From Golubevia sp. BC0850 (Eukaryota > Basidiomycota > Exobasidiomycetes > Golubeviales > Golubeviaceae), in assembly GCA_012976225.1 (NCBI GenBank), contig JAAVVG010000031.1, positions 124,001-188,000 on the forward strand: 64,000 bases of DNA, written 5' to 3'. The position numbers and the translations under genes were made by a program. Positions 11,443 through 23,987 of the stretch are shown in pieces; position 1 is the stretch's first letter; the number at the start of each line of letters is the position of its first letter. The notes under the pieces are model-generated. The model was not told the origin of the DNA, made no database searches, and saw nothing but the letters and a program-made list of their open reading frames with translations.

Positions 11443-13731
11443 TTATTGACCGGCACCTTTCCCTTCCTCTTCCCTCCTCTTTATCGCCTCAATCAATCTA
11501 TCCCTCCCCTCCCATCTCCTGCCTCCATTTCTTTCTCTCTCCCACTCCTCCAAGAGAGCTATATCAACCGCTCTATCTGCTATCTCGAACACCCTCTGGC
11601 AGCTACCAGGTCCCGTTCCATTAGCTGTCGTAAGCCCGAGTCCTCTACCCTTTCCTTTGCTTGTCCCTACTTCCTCTTCCGGCTTCGCATTGGAAGTCAA
11701 AGCCTCGTTCAAACCTTGCTCCTCAGTATCTGTAGGAGGAGAAACGAACCTCATACTCCTAATTTCTGAAGGTAGAAACGGTTGATAGACTGGATGAGCA
11801 AAACTAGGTTCATACCGATATTCTTTTCCGTATCCAATATCTTTCATAAGTTTGGTAGGAGCATTTCTAATATGCAATGGAACTGGATGGTTGTAACCTT
11901 CCCTAACATGCTTCACAGCTTTCTTAAGAGCTCTATAAGCTCTAGTGGATTTATGAGCTTCAGCTAAATAGATCACAGCCTGAGCTAGAGGTTCTGCACA
12001 TTCTGGATAACCAATGACTGATGTTGCTGTGTAAACTGAAGTAGCGACTTGTAAAGCTTCCGGTGTACCTACATCTTCAGAAGCAGCAATAATCAACCTT
12101 CTTGCGATGTAAAGCGGATCGTCTCCACTCGTTATCATTCGAGCTAACCAATACATAGCTCCATTTGCATCGGATCCTCGTATCGATTTGTGAAGAGCAG
12201 AAATTGTATCGTAGTGCATGTCTCCGGATCTATCGTAGTTGAGACTTGTCCTTTTGAGAGCTACTTTCAATTCTTCCAATCTTACCTCAGGAGGAGAATT
12301 CGAATCTTGAAACGTGACCAAAGCCAGTTCAAAGGTGGACAGAGCGCTCCTACGATGAAATCAAAGATATGGATAAGAGCAGAGGGTCAGAAGAGGATTC
12401 CAACGAGGTTGGGCTGCGATTTGCGAGAACTTTGACTTGCCTCGCGTCACCATCAGCCAAGTTAGCGATCCATTCTAGCATCTCATCAGTAACAGACCAT
12501 TCTTCTTGAGATTCCTTTTCCAATCCAATCTCTACAGCTCGAGTTCTAGCATTCTTGAGGATCTGGAGGCAACTTTCGACGCTTAGTTTCTTGAGGATAA
12601 ACACTCTCATTCTGGAAAGTAAAGCTCCTTGAAGTCTGAAGGATGGATTCTCAGTTGTAGCTCCTATCACGATTATAAGTCCTTTTTCCAACGCAGGTAG
12701 AAATACATCCTACGGGGAAAGGAGAAGACTCAGAAGAAATTCGTTGGAATCGTTGAATTTGACACTCACCTGCTGAGCTCTATTAAACCTTTGGATCTCA
12801 TCCAAGAAGAGAACAGTCCTCTGACCATTCAGTTGTAGTCGATTAAGAGCTTCATCAAAGACTTTCTTGACATCAGTCGTAGTAGCAGTAGTAGCACTTA
12901 ATTCGACGAATCTAAATGGATTGGAAGTTGAAGCTTCTCGAGTGAGTAACCTCGCTAAAGTCGTCTTTCCAGTTCCAGGAGGTCCCCAAAGAATGCAGCT
13001 GGGGATTAAGCCTTTTGATAGCATTCCTTTGAGTGGTCCATTGATGACTTCTTCTTGTCCCTATTCGAGAGGAGACAAAGACAACGTCAGAGCTGATACT
13101 GAGCTGGACTTCCCAGACTTCTGCTCCTTGCTTAGCTCCTCCAACCCCATCTCATCTTCTACGTCGTGCCTTCCCTGAATCTTGCCATTTTCCTTTGCGT
13201 GGAGGGTCTCGCAGCCAAACCAGTTGAACTCACGAGGAACTCATCCAAACTTCTGGGTCTCAATCTTTCTGCAAGAGGAGCAGCTGCTTCCATCCTACTC
13301 TTCGTCGTGATCGGAGCTGATTGCTGAACTTCAGAATTATCAAAAGTACTAACGTCTGGTTTGCTGCTACTGGAAGTAGAAGCGATGGAGGTAGTAGAGG
13401 TGGAAGGAGCAGGATTGAATCTTGACTTCTTGTGAGAGTTGCTGTTCTGGCTAGTTGAGTTGCTAAGTCTCTTTAATCCTAGAGTTGAATCACGAATTGC
13501 GTTTTCAGTCTTCAACTTAGGTATGGTTGGAGAAGAATTAGAAGTAGATTGAGTCTTTGAAGGAGTGGGGATATTTGAGGTTCGCTCTTCTGCTGGCTTA
13601 TCACCGGCTTGATGAGGTAGATCTCCTGCAGAAAGGCATCTGTCAAGATGGTCATTGAGGAGAGAGTAGGCTATCTCATTTGAGCAAGATGGACAATTGA
13701 CTTTTGAAGATGAAGAGGGTGAGGCTGCCAT
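11443..13731 (-). CDS. MGS1: Mgs1/WRNIP1 AAA+ ATPase with UBZ4 zinc finger
   Basis: Four exons: 13234-13731, 12770-13060, 12441-12709 and 11443-12349, giving 654 residues, the size of human WRNIP1. The N-terminus has a Rad18-type UBZ zinc finger (CPSCSNEIAYSLLNDHLDRC) that binds ubiquitin. After a Ser-rich linker come AERLRPRSLDEF, Walker A WGPPGTGKTT, Walker B FLDEIQRFN, sensor GATTENPSF and ADGDAR. The C-terminal half is the MgsA/Mgs1 tail (SIRGSDANGAMYWLARM, RRLIIAASEDVG). The family protects stalled replication forks and works with PCNA and ubiquitin. Intron 3 starts with GC instead of GT. An upstream in-frame ATG exists at 13812, but the conserved part starts at MAAS. TRS85 follows 177 bases downstream on the same strand. 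Confidence 0.93.
12350..12440 (-). other. GC-AG intron in MGS1
   Basis: The donor reads GCAAGT, a perfect match to the usual donor apart from C at position 2. The acceptor is CGTAG. Joining 12441 to 12349 restores DAR-SALSTFELA, the expected Mgs1 sequence. No nearby GT donor keeps the frame. GC-AG introns are a known minor class spliced by the major spliceosome. Confidence 0.75.
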
Positions 13732-13994
13732 TGAGTGGGAGAGGACAAGATAGAAGGCGAGAGAGATGCAATTTTTTTCGAGACTTATATTCAGCACATG
13801 AGGCATCCTCAAAACGGATTGAAGAATAACAATTGAATTACAAAGATTAAGTCAGAAACATGAAAATTGAGAGTGGGAGAATGAGAAGCTTGAAGAACTG
13901 AGACAAAGGTGAAGTGGGCCGGGAAGGAAAGCTATTTACACAATAATCCATAACATAGAAGACCCACTACTTGAGCACGAGAAAGTAAAGTAAA

Positions 13995-14514
13995 TCATTT
14001 AGGATAAGGAACAGAGGGTACTGAAGGAGTGAGATTCCAAAAAGCCTCCTTAAACTCGCTCTTGTCCGACTCTTCAGAAGAAGAAGCAGAGACAGGTCTA
14101 TCGATCTCTCTTCCAGAATACAAGTACCCTTCGCTTCTCCTCAAAGTTGAGTTATAAAGAGCTGGAGAGATTGGAATTGGAGAATAACTAGACCGAGGTC
14201 TTTCGACAATGATTCCAGTTGAAGCTTCGACCATGTAAAACGAGTCAGGACTGTTTGCGGGCAACTGGATTTGTGATTCGGACGTTGAAGATTTTCTTTT
14301 GGATTCTCTTCTTCTGGTTAGATAGACCCCAAATGCTAGGATAGAGAGTAGGAGTCCGAGTCCGAGAGTGAGGCCTGAGGACGGAAAGTGTAGTAGAGTC
14401 AGTGAGGAGGTTGAAAGTCATTGTTGCCCTTTGTGACTCACCTAAAATAATATGAAGAGTCTTCTTACTTATGCTGTGGGAATGCTGCTCTGATCTCAAC
14501 CACAACACAGCCAT
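13995..14514 (-). CDS. Small single-pass membrane protein, unknown function
   Basis: Two exons, 14442-14514 and 13995-14374, joined in phase, give about 147 residues. A basic-flanked start (SISKKTLHII) leads into one hydrophobic helix at roughly residues 20-43 (LGLTLGLGLLLSILAFGVYL). The stop-transfer sequence TRRRESKRK follows, then a polar Ser/Pro-rich tail of about 95 residues. The predicted topology is tail in the cytosol. In fungi such a helix often ends a longer secreted or cell-wall sensor protein, so more exons may lie upstream. An in-frame ATG at 14574 would add 20 residues. I do not recognise a family. Confidence 0.55.
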
Positions 14515-15019
14515 GATGGGCAATGGGAAGGGAGAGACGGATGGACGGGGGGAAATAGGTGGATTTCTATTCACTCTTTATGATTTCCTTGATGGGACCT
14601 TGCTTTGATCTCAGGGGAGATCAAATGTCCAAAAGTGTACATAAAGACAGCTTCTTTTGGAGGGAGAAACGATGGAGGAAAAATTTCAAGGCCAGCAAGG
14701 GGAACCATCCTACCAAAGGCTTGATCTTCTATTCTTGACACTGGGATCCTGGAAATGAAGGAACGAACCTCGGAGGATCGAGCCCGACTCGTAGAGTTTA
14801 AGCATTTTGATTTGAAAGTTGGGATGTTTGAGGATTGGGCAGTGAGTGGACCTAGAGAACGATGGCGAGAGGAGAGAAGGAAGGTCTAGACGTAGGAGCC
14901 CTCGAGCCAATTGATGTCCTTGAGAACCTTTACTTCTGGGAGGGTATAGAGAGGGAGAAAAAAAAAGAAAAGAAGAGAGAGGGGAGGAGAAGAGGAGAGA
15001 ACTCGATGGTCTAGAACAG

Positions 15020-15027
15020 TGACGTCA
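15020..15027. promoter_or_regulatory. Perfect CRE-like palindrome
   Basis: TGACGTCA is the consensus full site for CREB/ATF-type bZIP factors. It lies about 140 bases upstream of the likely 5'-leader donor of the Slm gene. Binding is inference; the palindrome itself is seen. Confidence 0.4.
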
Positions 15028-15161
15028 ACGAGTGTGGAGGTTCATTTTGATGCGGGATAGATTATCTTCTTCTCCTTCTTCTCTCCCACCAACACCCCAT
15101 CCTAACTTTACTCTTCAATAACTTTCATAGTTTGAGTATCATTAACAAGACCATCACAAAC

Positions 15162-15607
15162 GTGAGTATCACATGAAGTCCTCTCACATGTTCTATTCCA
15201 GAGATCGATCGAGATTGAGTTGGTGGGGAAGGCTCTTCTCTCCTTTGTCTAAGTCATCTCTTTCTTGATGACTCGTGATAGGATTGGAGAAATAGCTGGT
15301 ACGACACAGATGCCCAAGAGACGATAGAGAGTGTATCGAGTGTTGGATGGATGTTAGTGTCAAGTGGGGATTTGGTCTAGCTGCTCTCTCTCGGCTTCGC
15401 TCTGCCAGCTGCCATTCCTTCCTCTCTGGAACCTCTCTCTTCTTCTTCTTCTTCTTCCTACTCTCTGATCAATTGCATTCAAATCCTGCACTAGAACTGT
15501 CATCATCTATTCCAGTTGCCTCTCGTCTGGCTCCCTCGCTGTCTCGCATCTGTCCTACTTTTTTCTAACCCATCCATCCATCTCTTACCTCCTCTCTCCT
15601 CCCGTAG
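15162..15607 (+). other. Probable 5'-leader intron of the Slm gene
   Basis: A strong donor GTGAGTATC at 15162 and an acceptor CCCGTAG ending at 15607 enclose C/T-rich sequence without a convincing reading frame. The start codon follows 27 bases after the acceptor. A short non-coding first exon before 15162 is therefore likely. Evidence is splice consensus only. Confidence 0.45.
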
Positions 15608-15634
15608 TCAACCTCGCTTCATCAATCCATCAAC

Positions 15635-17774
15635 ATGTCTCAATACGACGCCCATTCCATCTCTCGCGCTACCTCTCTTTCACGCAAGTCCACTGTGGCT
15701 TCCCGTAATGCTTCTTTAATCAAGAAGAACACTGGCCCACATGAGCTCAGACCTTCCGACATTCTAATCGAGAGATTCACTGGTGAGTAAAAAAACACAG
15801 AGTCTCATGAAGAGGAAATGCGATCGAAAGATTTTCAATTCAGAAGAAGGAAAGGCCACAGAGAAGGATGCTCCGACGGGAAAGGATGGGGGCAGGAAGA
15901 AAAAAGTGGAGAAGCTGGATGCGGGAGAACTTCGATGAAGGATTTCTACCCTCCTTCTCTCAATCAGGTGCAAGACGCTGGCTGTGATATTATCACTCTT
16001 TTGGAGTTGGTTGCTTTTTGCTTCTAGAATTCTAATTGGGCCTTTAATCAACTTCGGTCCTTCCACTCACTCTCTTCTGCCTCTCTCTGCTCGATTCCCT
16101 CCTCTCCCTCTCTTCGCAGGTTGGAAGCACATCACCAAGCAGCTCATCTCCTACTTCGAAGGTATCGCTGATATCGAATACAACACCGCTAAGGAGCTCA
16201 CCAAGCTAGGAGGAGTCATCCAAGTCCCATTCAAGGAAGGAAACCAATTCCTCGGAGAGGACGGTATCCAAGACATCTACTACGGAATCCGTGACAAGAC
16301 TCGTGTCATCGCTGATCACCACGCCAACCTGGCCAAGACTGTCGAAGGATCCATCGTTCAACATCTTCAAAAGCTACGTTCAGAGATCAAAGCTCACGTC
16401 AAGAACGTTCAACAAGATACTGGAAAGCTAGCCAACTCCGTAGCTAAGGAACGTGAGATGTCTACCAAGATGATCTCCGATCTAGCTCGTTCCATCACTC
16501 TTCTCAAGAACACTCCAATGAGTGTCACCGCCAAGGAGGATCCATACTCAGCCAACTCTGCTGTCTTCCGCCAACTCCAAAGACAAGTCAACGAGGAGAA
16601 CGCTCTCCAAAAGTCCATCATCATCATGCAACAGAACTCTGCTCACTTCGAAGAAGGTATTGTTCGCTCCATTCAATCTGCATGGCAAACCTTCGACGAA
16701 TGGTCAGGAAGAATGTCTGCTCAAGTTCAAGATACCTGGTTGTCTCTAGGAACTCAAATGCGTGGACTTCAACCAAACTCTGAATGGATCGCCTTCGCTG
16801 CTCGTTCCGACCACCTCCTCGACCCAGACACGCCTCTACGTAACCCAGAGACCATCGACTACCCAGGAAAGGACGATCCTTCAGTCATCCCAGTTCACCA
16901 AGGAATCTTGGAACGTAAGAAGCGCTTCACCAAGACCTACAAGGAGAGCTTCTACGTCCTCACTCCAGCTGGATACCTACACGAACATGGATCTTCCGAC
17001 ACCACCAAGCACCCAGCTCCAGAGCTTTCGCTCTTCCTTCCAGAATGTACTCTTGGTGCTCCATCTACCATGGCTGCCAAGTCTCACAAGTTCCACATTG
17101 AAGGAAGGAAGGTCACTGGAAACCAATCCGCTGTTGCTGCTAAGGGAATCGCTTCTCTAGGTATGGGTAGAGAACACGCTTACACCTTCCGTGCTAGATC
17201 TCACGAAGAGATGATGGAATGGTGGAACGACATCAAACAACTCTCCAAGGTCTACCTCACCACCTCCGAACAGATGGACAGAACCGGTCCAGTTCCAGCT
17301 GCCGTCCGTGCCGCCGGATACCGTTCCGAAGAGGAAGAGGAGGAAGAAGATGGATCATCCGTCGAGGAGGAAGATGACGACTACGAAGAAGCTGAAGATG
17401 AAGAGGCCGCTGCCAACACTGCTCACAACGCTGCAGCTACCCCAGCTCCAGCCGTTGCCGGAGCTGCCTCTACTCAAGCTAAAGCTACCCCAGCCGCTGG
17501 AGGTGAGGAAGAGACACCCGCCTACTCTGGTGCTACCAAGGAATCTGGAGTCGAAATCGGATCCAACGGATACGCCGTCGAGAAGAAGGGTGAAGCCGCT
17601 GCTGGTCCATCTGCCGGGGAACCATCTCAAGATGCTTCTGGAAAGGGAAAAGCCACTGAGGAGGCTGCTAAGGAAGGTGAGAATCGAGAGAGTTGATGAG
17701 CGACGATCTTCATGACTTCGATGAGCGAAATTGATTGATAAGTTTCTTGCTCTTCCTTCCACTTCACAGCCTAA
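15635..17774 (+). CDS. Slm1/Slm2-like PH-domain protein (eisosome/TORC2 effector)
   Basis: Exons 15635-15782 and 16120-17676 plus a terminal exon 17770-17774 give 569 residues. Without the last splice the frame runs to 17696 and ends GENRES. The N-terminus is Ser-rich (RATSLSRKSTVASRN). Residues 50-270 form a helical BAR-like region (GWKHITKQLISYFEGIADIEY onward). A PH domain follows (GILERKKRFTKTYKESFYVL, SHKFHIEGRKV, HAYTFRARSHEEMMEWW). The tail is acidic and Ala/Pro rich. Slm proteins bind PI(4,5)P2 at the plasma membrane and pass stress signals to TORC2 and actin. Codons here are strongly biased to C-ending forms compared with neighbours, which suggests high expression. Confidence 0.88.
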
Positions 17775-18605
17775 ACTTCTTCCAATCATCTCTCAAGTGC
17801 CTAAAGCTCCTATAGTCTACTAGCCGATACCCAATTTTGGATTTTAATGCTTCTCTCGTTTCCTTCTTCGAAGCCCTTACTTTATGCTTTCGCCTTTCAG
17901 AAAGTCGTAACTATTTCAAACCCCATTCAATCCCAACATAAAGTCTTGCAAGTTCTTCAAGTTCCTTCGAGTCGAATTTACCCCCGCTCAGTGAAGCCAC
18001 TCTCCTTTACTTTTTTCTTTCCTTTCAGTTCTTGTTCTTCTCTTTATATGCTCTCTTCTGTTCCCTTTTTCTTTCTTGTTGCTTTTCTTCCCTATAACTC
18101 GCTCCGTTTCATGTTCCAAATTTTGAAAAATAACGCCCAAAACTTGGTTTCGTCAATGTTCCCTTGTCGCTATAAATATTTAAATCTTTTCCTAGTCCTC
18201 GGATTTCGGAAGCTGTAAATATTCTTTTCTCAATAAATTCCCTTTTCGTTTTATCAGAGTCGTGTGAGAGCGAATTATAATGACAAAGAGATCGAAGGAG
18301 GAAAGTCAGATCTCGACTGAATCGGTTTTGCATGAAAGTAAGTGTAATGGATTGAATAGAATTGAAATGGGAAGAATCAAAATATGTTGATATAAATTGT
18401 ACGACATCCGAAAGGTCTTGAGAGATGAGATGGAGAGAGAACAAAACATGAAATGGAAACGACGGAGCACAAAAGGAGAAGGGAAAGTTGGAGAGTTGGA
18501 GAAAAGGTCGATTGATGGAACAATGCAGAAGGCGAAGAGAGCGTGTAACACAAAGAAAGACGAAAAGAGCAAAGAGAGGGAGGGGTTCAGATAGGCATTG
18601 ATGCT
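17775..18605. other. AT-rich intergenic region between convergent genes
   Basis: This 830-base stretch lies between the 3' ends of the Slm and DENND6-like genes. It is T-rich and pyrimidine-rich to about 18250, then A/G-rich, and should contain both 3' untranslated regions. No coding block or structured RNA is recognisable. Confidence 0.5.
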
Positions 18606-21600
18606 TCAAGGTTTGACTCTCAGGCTACCTCTCAAGTCTTGAGGTAAAGTGTCAACCAGTTTCTCCAGCTGTTTGAGCAATCTAGATTTCCTATCCTCCA
18701 ACTGTTTGACATTAATATGACCTCCACTAAGAGATGTAAAAGTGGCATTTGAAGAATTGGAATTATGGGAAGAATTCGAGGAGATTGAGTTCCTACCATA
18801 ATCGAGATTAGTAGAGTTGATGGGAGTGCTCGATTTATTACTATTGGTCTTCATACTATTTGAAGTTGAAGTGGTCAACCCAGAGGAAGTAGTACCGTCT
18901 TTCAGATGTGTTCTCATAACCTCTACTTGATTTCCTGAATCTTCGCTTCTTCGACGAGTTGTAGTGTTGACGTTCGAATCTGCTACTGGTTGAGAATTGA
19001 CGGTAGAGATACTAGTTCTAGCATCTGTAAACTTCTCGGAACTGGCAGAATCTCTGCTAGTGACCTGTTCCAAAGAAAAGAGTTGGCTAGGTTGAGTTGG
19101 AACCTTCTGATCTTTCACCTTGTTCGGTTCATCAGTTCTCCATCTTGAAGAAGGACCTAAAGTTGGAGGTTGACTTAATTTAAGGTCTACTCTTCTGATC
19201 TCTTCTACTAGCCTTTCATATAGATCTAAAGATTCAATCTCTCCTCTAGTCTTGGCAAATTTAGCAACATCACCTTGTTCCAAAACCAAGACTCTTCTTC
19301 TTCTCTGTTCTTCTTCAGCCTTGCTCAATCTTTCGGAAAGCCACATCGAGAAGTTAGGACATTGTAAAAAGTCATTGTAGAGACCTTGTCTGATTGCTGC
19401 ACCGGTTGGTAGATTTTTAGACTTCAAAGGTAGAGGAGTTCCGTGAGCTTTCAAGGAGGCTAAGAAATCGGCAGTAGAGAATGGCTTTAACCTAGGTGAT
19501 TCTGAAGGAGAGGAAAGATCGAAATCTGCTGGAATCAAAGTTGAAACATAACGATTTAGGGGAGCCAGGAACAATTCTGTTAAAGAAGTAAAGTATCGTC
19601 TAAGCAAAGCGTTTGCAGCTTGATCGTTATCCCTTTTCTCAGCCATTTCAGTCAATCTCCTGAGTAGGGGTCTGTCTTTTGAGACTCTCCTCTTTCTCTT
19701 GGTAGTAAAACCTGGGGTGTGATCAGGTCCACCACCTCCAGCTGAATTTCCTCCTGCGACCCGACCGACTGGAATCGAATTCGCATTTGCCATTTGATTA
19801 GCACTACTAATACTTGAGTAACCGTTTGCATTGGAATGGCTTGGACTTGAATGGAAATGGAAACCACCTCCTCTGCTCCTTTCCTTTTCTAATTCGAGTT
19901 CCCTTTCTCTTTCCTTTTCCTTTTCTCTTTCTTCTTCACTTGGTCCACCTTTTCCAACTCTAAGAGTATTGGACCAGTGACTGCAGGCTTGTTTGAAGAA
20001 AGGATTCGTAACTCCGAGCAAAGTCCCAGCTTGAGGTTTACTCTTATTAACCAAGATTGAGACGTCATGATCTTGCATGGTAAAGAAGGGTCGGAAGTCT
20101 CCAGCGAAAGGAATTGGTCGGATTAGATCCAGCGCATGCCAAACTGCCTCCGAACAGCAAGATGGATCTGGAGCCATGATCAGGATAGGACTGGGAGGAG
20201 ACGAAGAGAAGAGATCAAGGTCAGTGAGATTCGATTTGAAGACCGAGTTTATGCCCGTCTAAGAATTCCTTCCCTCTTCTCTTCAAACTCACTCCGCAAG
20301 CAACAGACATTCCCAAAGCAACCAAAGATCCGGCAAAGCTTCTCTGAAAGTGTCGAACATAGTTCTAGAAGGGATACTAGCTAGTAAAGGATTCTCTTTA
20401 CTTTGACCAATTTCATTCTTGAGTTTCTCTTCTCTTTCCCAAGAAGAGCCACCATTATTGGAAGTTGAAGAAGATTTAGAGTTCTTATGCTTAGAGATCA
20501 AAAGAGAATTAGGTCTACCTGCAGCACTTGTTGAAGGGGGTAATAGATATTGATCGTTCTTAGGTGACGTTTGAGATGAGCCAAAAGATTCTGGAATTGA
20601 AACCGATAGAGAAGAGATGTCTAATAAAGTAGAATACTTGGAATGATAGCTTGGAGATGGATCGGAATTCGGGGATTGAAAAGGTGGGAGGAATGGTAGT
20701 GGTAAAGTTAATAAGCTTCCAGGTTCTGGCGAAGGCCAGCTCGCGACATCTTTACAAAAACTTTCTAGAATCTTCATGTCTTCTTCTAACACCGACTCTG
20801 AGAGATCTTTGGAGCTTGTAGTAGAGTTTGGATTTTGATTCGGTTTTAAACCAGAGTCGACATTTGACTTTCGCCTCTCGAAGAAAAGAGTTCCAAGGAT
20901 TTGGGTCAATTTAGAAAAGAATGAAACATAAGGTAAATGAGATAGAATAACTATCGACTTTTGAAAATAGCCTCTTCTAATCGTTGGATCTCTTTTCTGT
21001 CTAAAGAAAACGTAACCATAAATATAATTGGAGGATAATCTACCACTTCCGTTGGAGTTAGAAACAACGATCTTGCTGTTTTTACCAATAGTTTCACCAT
21101 CTTTGATCGAAGGATCTGAGGCTCCAACTCTTTCCTTGCTTCTCTCCAATTCCTTGTCCTTCTCCTTCTTGATCCCGATTATAGGTGGACCTTCCTTACT
21201 GTTCCCAAGCGGAACTTCTCTGACTCTCCAACTGAATACACAGCTTCCATCATCGAAGATACTTGTATCTGGGAAAGAACTGAAAGCTATGTTGTCTCTT
21301 TCCTCTCTGCTGATTCCTAGAGGTGGATAGAGGAATTCTAAATCTGGACCCAAATCCAAGTCGAAGTTGACTATCCCTATAGACAGCACATAGCGTTGAA
21401 GTAATGGAAGGCAGAAGCTTGATGAGATTGAAGAAGAGGAAGGATTGGAGGTGATGCTTGGCTTGGAAGGCTTGGACTTGGAGGAAAATTGAGCTGAGGG
21501 TTCCGAGGGATCTGAATCTTTCTTCTCGACTTCTTTCGATTTACTCTTATCATTTGAAGATGTAATCCTAGGCTTGTCGCTTGAAGAGATGCTTAGACTA

Positions 21601-22598
21601 GCTCTTCGAGGTGGAACTGGTGAAGCAGGCTCAACTTCTCCATCTCTATCTTTTGTAGGGCTTGAAACGGTCTTTGAACCTCTCCTCTTCTTCTTCTTCG
21701 AGGTAAGTTTCTCATCTACGCTGGTCGCATTGAATCCAGGAGTAGTAGGTGAGCTTGGAGAAGCAGCGGAGCTTGGCTTGGAAGTTGAAGAAGGAGGTTC
21801 CAAAGCGATTAAAGTGTTACCGGGTGAAGAAGGAGAAGTTGGACCTAAACCGAACTTGTTGCCAAAGAAACCGCTTGCAGCAGTCGTTCCTATTGAGACG
21901 TCTCTTTCCCTGGTCTTGAAAGAAGATCTTCTACTCGTTTTGATTGCATCCTGATTGTTGTTCGAAGGAGTAGTGGGGCTAGAAGTGCTAGGAGCAGATT
22001 GACCATTCTGAGTTCTGTTGGAATTGAAGGAAGACCTCTTGAAATCACCTTGAGATTCATCCAAAGAAGAGAAAGGAATCGATAGATCTCCGTTCCCACC
22101 ACTATTGCTATTCCCATCCCTTGAAGTTCCAATTGAACCCACTCTTCTAGCCCAACCTTCACCTATCCTTTCTGCAACTGAAGATAACCTAGCAGTCTTA
22201 CTCAGAGATTCTTCCCCCACCAAATTCCTATCCCTTTCTCTTGAACCAGATTTATTGCTTGAATTGGAGGAAGAGGTAGAAGTGGAAGTGGAAGGATGAG
22301 ATTGATTTGGATTGGGAGAAGGTAAACTGGCCTCTTCTTTCCTTTGAGGAATCTCTTTCTCTCTTTCTCGATCTTTTGATTTCGCTTTTGAAGATGATTT
22401 CCTGCTCGAAAGTTTGGGTTGCTTGGGAGTTGTTATTGATGGACTGTAAGTGGAAGAAGCTGGGTGACTTGCAGAAGTGGTATTGGAAGGAGCAGCTGAA
22501 GATGATCTCTCCCTTTCCCTGCTGTTGAGCATGATGGAATCATTACTATCCTCTTGACCCATTGAGAATGATCCCAGATCGCCACCATCTTCGTCCAT
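18606..22598 (-). CDS. DENN-domain protein, DENND6 (FAM116)-like
   Basis: Two exons, 20293-22598 and 18606-20190, give 1296 residues. The first 400 residues are Ser/Pro/Lys-rich and look disordered. Next is a uDENN block (RYVLSIGIVNFDLDLGP), then YIYGYVFFRQKRDPTIRRGYF and QKSIVILSHLPYVSFFSKL, the hallmark of DENND6. The cDENN begins with FDTFREALPDLWLLWE and, across the splice, PILIMAPDPS, followed by FAGDFRPFFTMQDHDV. Family members activate Rab GTPases on endosomes. Human DENND6 has about 600 residues, so the Ser-rich head and long Ser/Asn-rich tail are extra. A coiled stretch near the end includes KQLEDRKSRLLKQLEKL. The Rab partner cannot be told from sequence. Confidence 0.85.
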
Positions 22599-23030
22599 CG
22601 TGCTTTATCGATAGAAGTAGGTCTTGATTTGATGTTGAAAGGAGCAGAAGCGGAGGTCGAAGAATGGCCCTATAACAAGTATAATTTTAGCCATCTGGTC
22701 GAGGATCCCCTCTCTTTTCGACAACTTCACCCCTCATTGATCTCATGACTCGTTGCCGATTGAAATTTGTGAAGATTTTAAGACGAAAGGAGAGCTCGTC
22801 GAAGGGAATGCCCAGAAAGATCGCAAGCAGCAAGCTCTACGGCTACTTCCAAGCCCAACGAGGGGGAAAGAAACTGCAATTCATGATGGAGAGGTGTAGA
22901 TAGACAAGTGGAGCAAAGCAGTGGAGTTAGATTAGAGGTGAAAGTAAGACGAAAGAGTGGAGAGATGGGAGAGGGATGGTATTGAGAACAATTAAAGTTG
23001 CCCCTTGAGAAGTTACAAGTCGGATTCAAA

Positions 23031-23700
23031 TTAAATCCTTTGTCTCAACCTCCTCAGAGAACTTTCCAGCTTGTGAAACCTTCTTCTTACTTGATTCCAT
23101 TTCCCCCTCTTCACATTGAACTGTTGAGATCTCTTTTCTTTTTCCTTTTGTTTGTCCCCACTCCCCAGCGACTTTAGCGTGGACTTTATCCTTGTCCTCG
23201 AACTGTTTCTGTCTGTGATTTTTGGTAGCATGAAGGAGATTCAATTTAGCTGCAGCAGCAATTTTGATCTACGAATTCAACTCTGTCGCCTCCAGTTCTC
23301 AGTTCAAACTTTTTCAGGAAGATGTCTCACTCTTTCTTGATTTCATTGAATGCTTCCTGCATGTTTTCAGAATCCGGACCATTAAAATCTGCTTCCAAAG
23401 GTTCTATTTTGAGACCTTCAGCATCAATTCCATCTTGTTGAGCTGCAATTGAGCTGCAAGAGCCTCGAAATGACGCTTTGAAGTTTCTAGAACCGAAATC
23501 TTTGGTACCGCTTGCTTCTCGTCGGCTGTTCTCAATGAGCTCAGCTTTCAGACGATTATTTGAGTGACTCCTGTTGGTTCCAGAAGGGAGAAAGACTTAG
23601 ACTTTGCAGCTTGACGAGCTTCGATCTGGTTTGGGCGGTTTCAGGTGAAGAAAGGAGTTAGCAGGAGACCGAAAGACAAAGATACAGGATCAATGAACCA
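23031..23700 (-). pseudogene. Relic of a coiled-coil coding region, no start codon
   Basis: In this gap between DENND6 and DBP5, minus-strand frames show protein-like stretches. Examples are SKRHFEALAAQLQLN, LKIEPLEADFNGPDSEN followed by MQEAFNEIKK, and further down LNLLHATKNHRQKQFEDKDK with VHAKVAGEWGQ. They sit in different frames, stops interrupt them, and no ATG lies upstream on this strand until inside DBP5. No splice model joined them cleanly. I read it as a decayed gene, though an expressed gene with an unseen first exon is possible. Family not recognised. Confidence 0.35.
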
Positions 23701-23987
23701 GAACAAAGAAGATCTCTAAAGGCCTGATTCCAATCCAGGCAAGACGTAGATGAGGACTTCGATACGAAGAGAGTCGTTGATCGAGCCGACGACTGGCAGG
23801 GCAACTGCAGATAGTGAAAGAGAAAGAGTGGAGTGATTGAATGAGAGGGTCGAAGGTCACAATTACTACGTTTTCTACTAACTTTCGATTGACGATGCTA
23901 CTTTGGATGAGTGGTCGGGAAGGAAGAAGCGAACTCGAGAAATTTGGAGTTGGAAGCTTCTTCTCACTAACCAACACTTTCTCAAAC

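Noticed and set aside
14710-14910. Minus-strand 66-codon frame upstream of the small membrane protein
   Set aside because: No conserved motif and no splice link to the next exon could be shown.
17308-17789. Long frames on both strands at the 3' end of the Slm gene
   Set aside because: They mirror the acidic repeat-rich tail in other frames.
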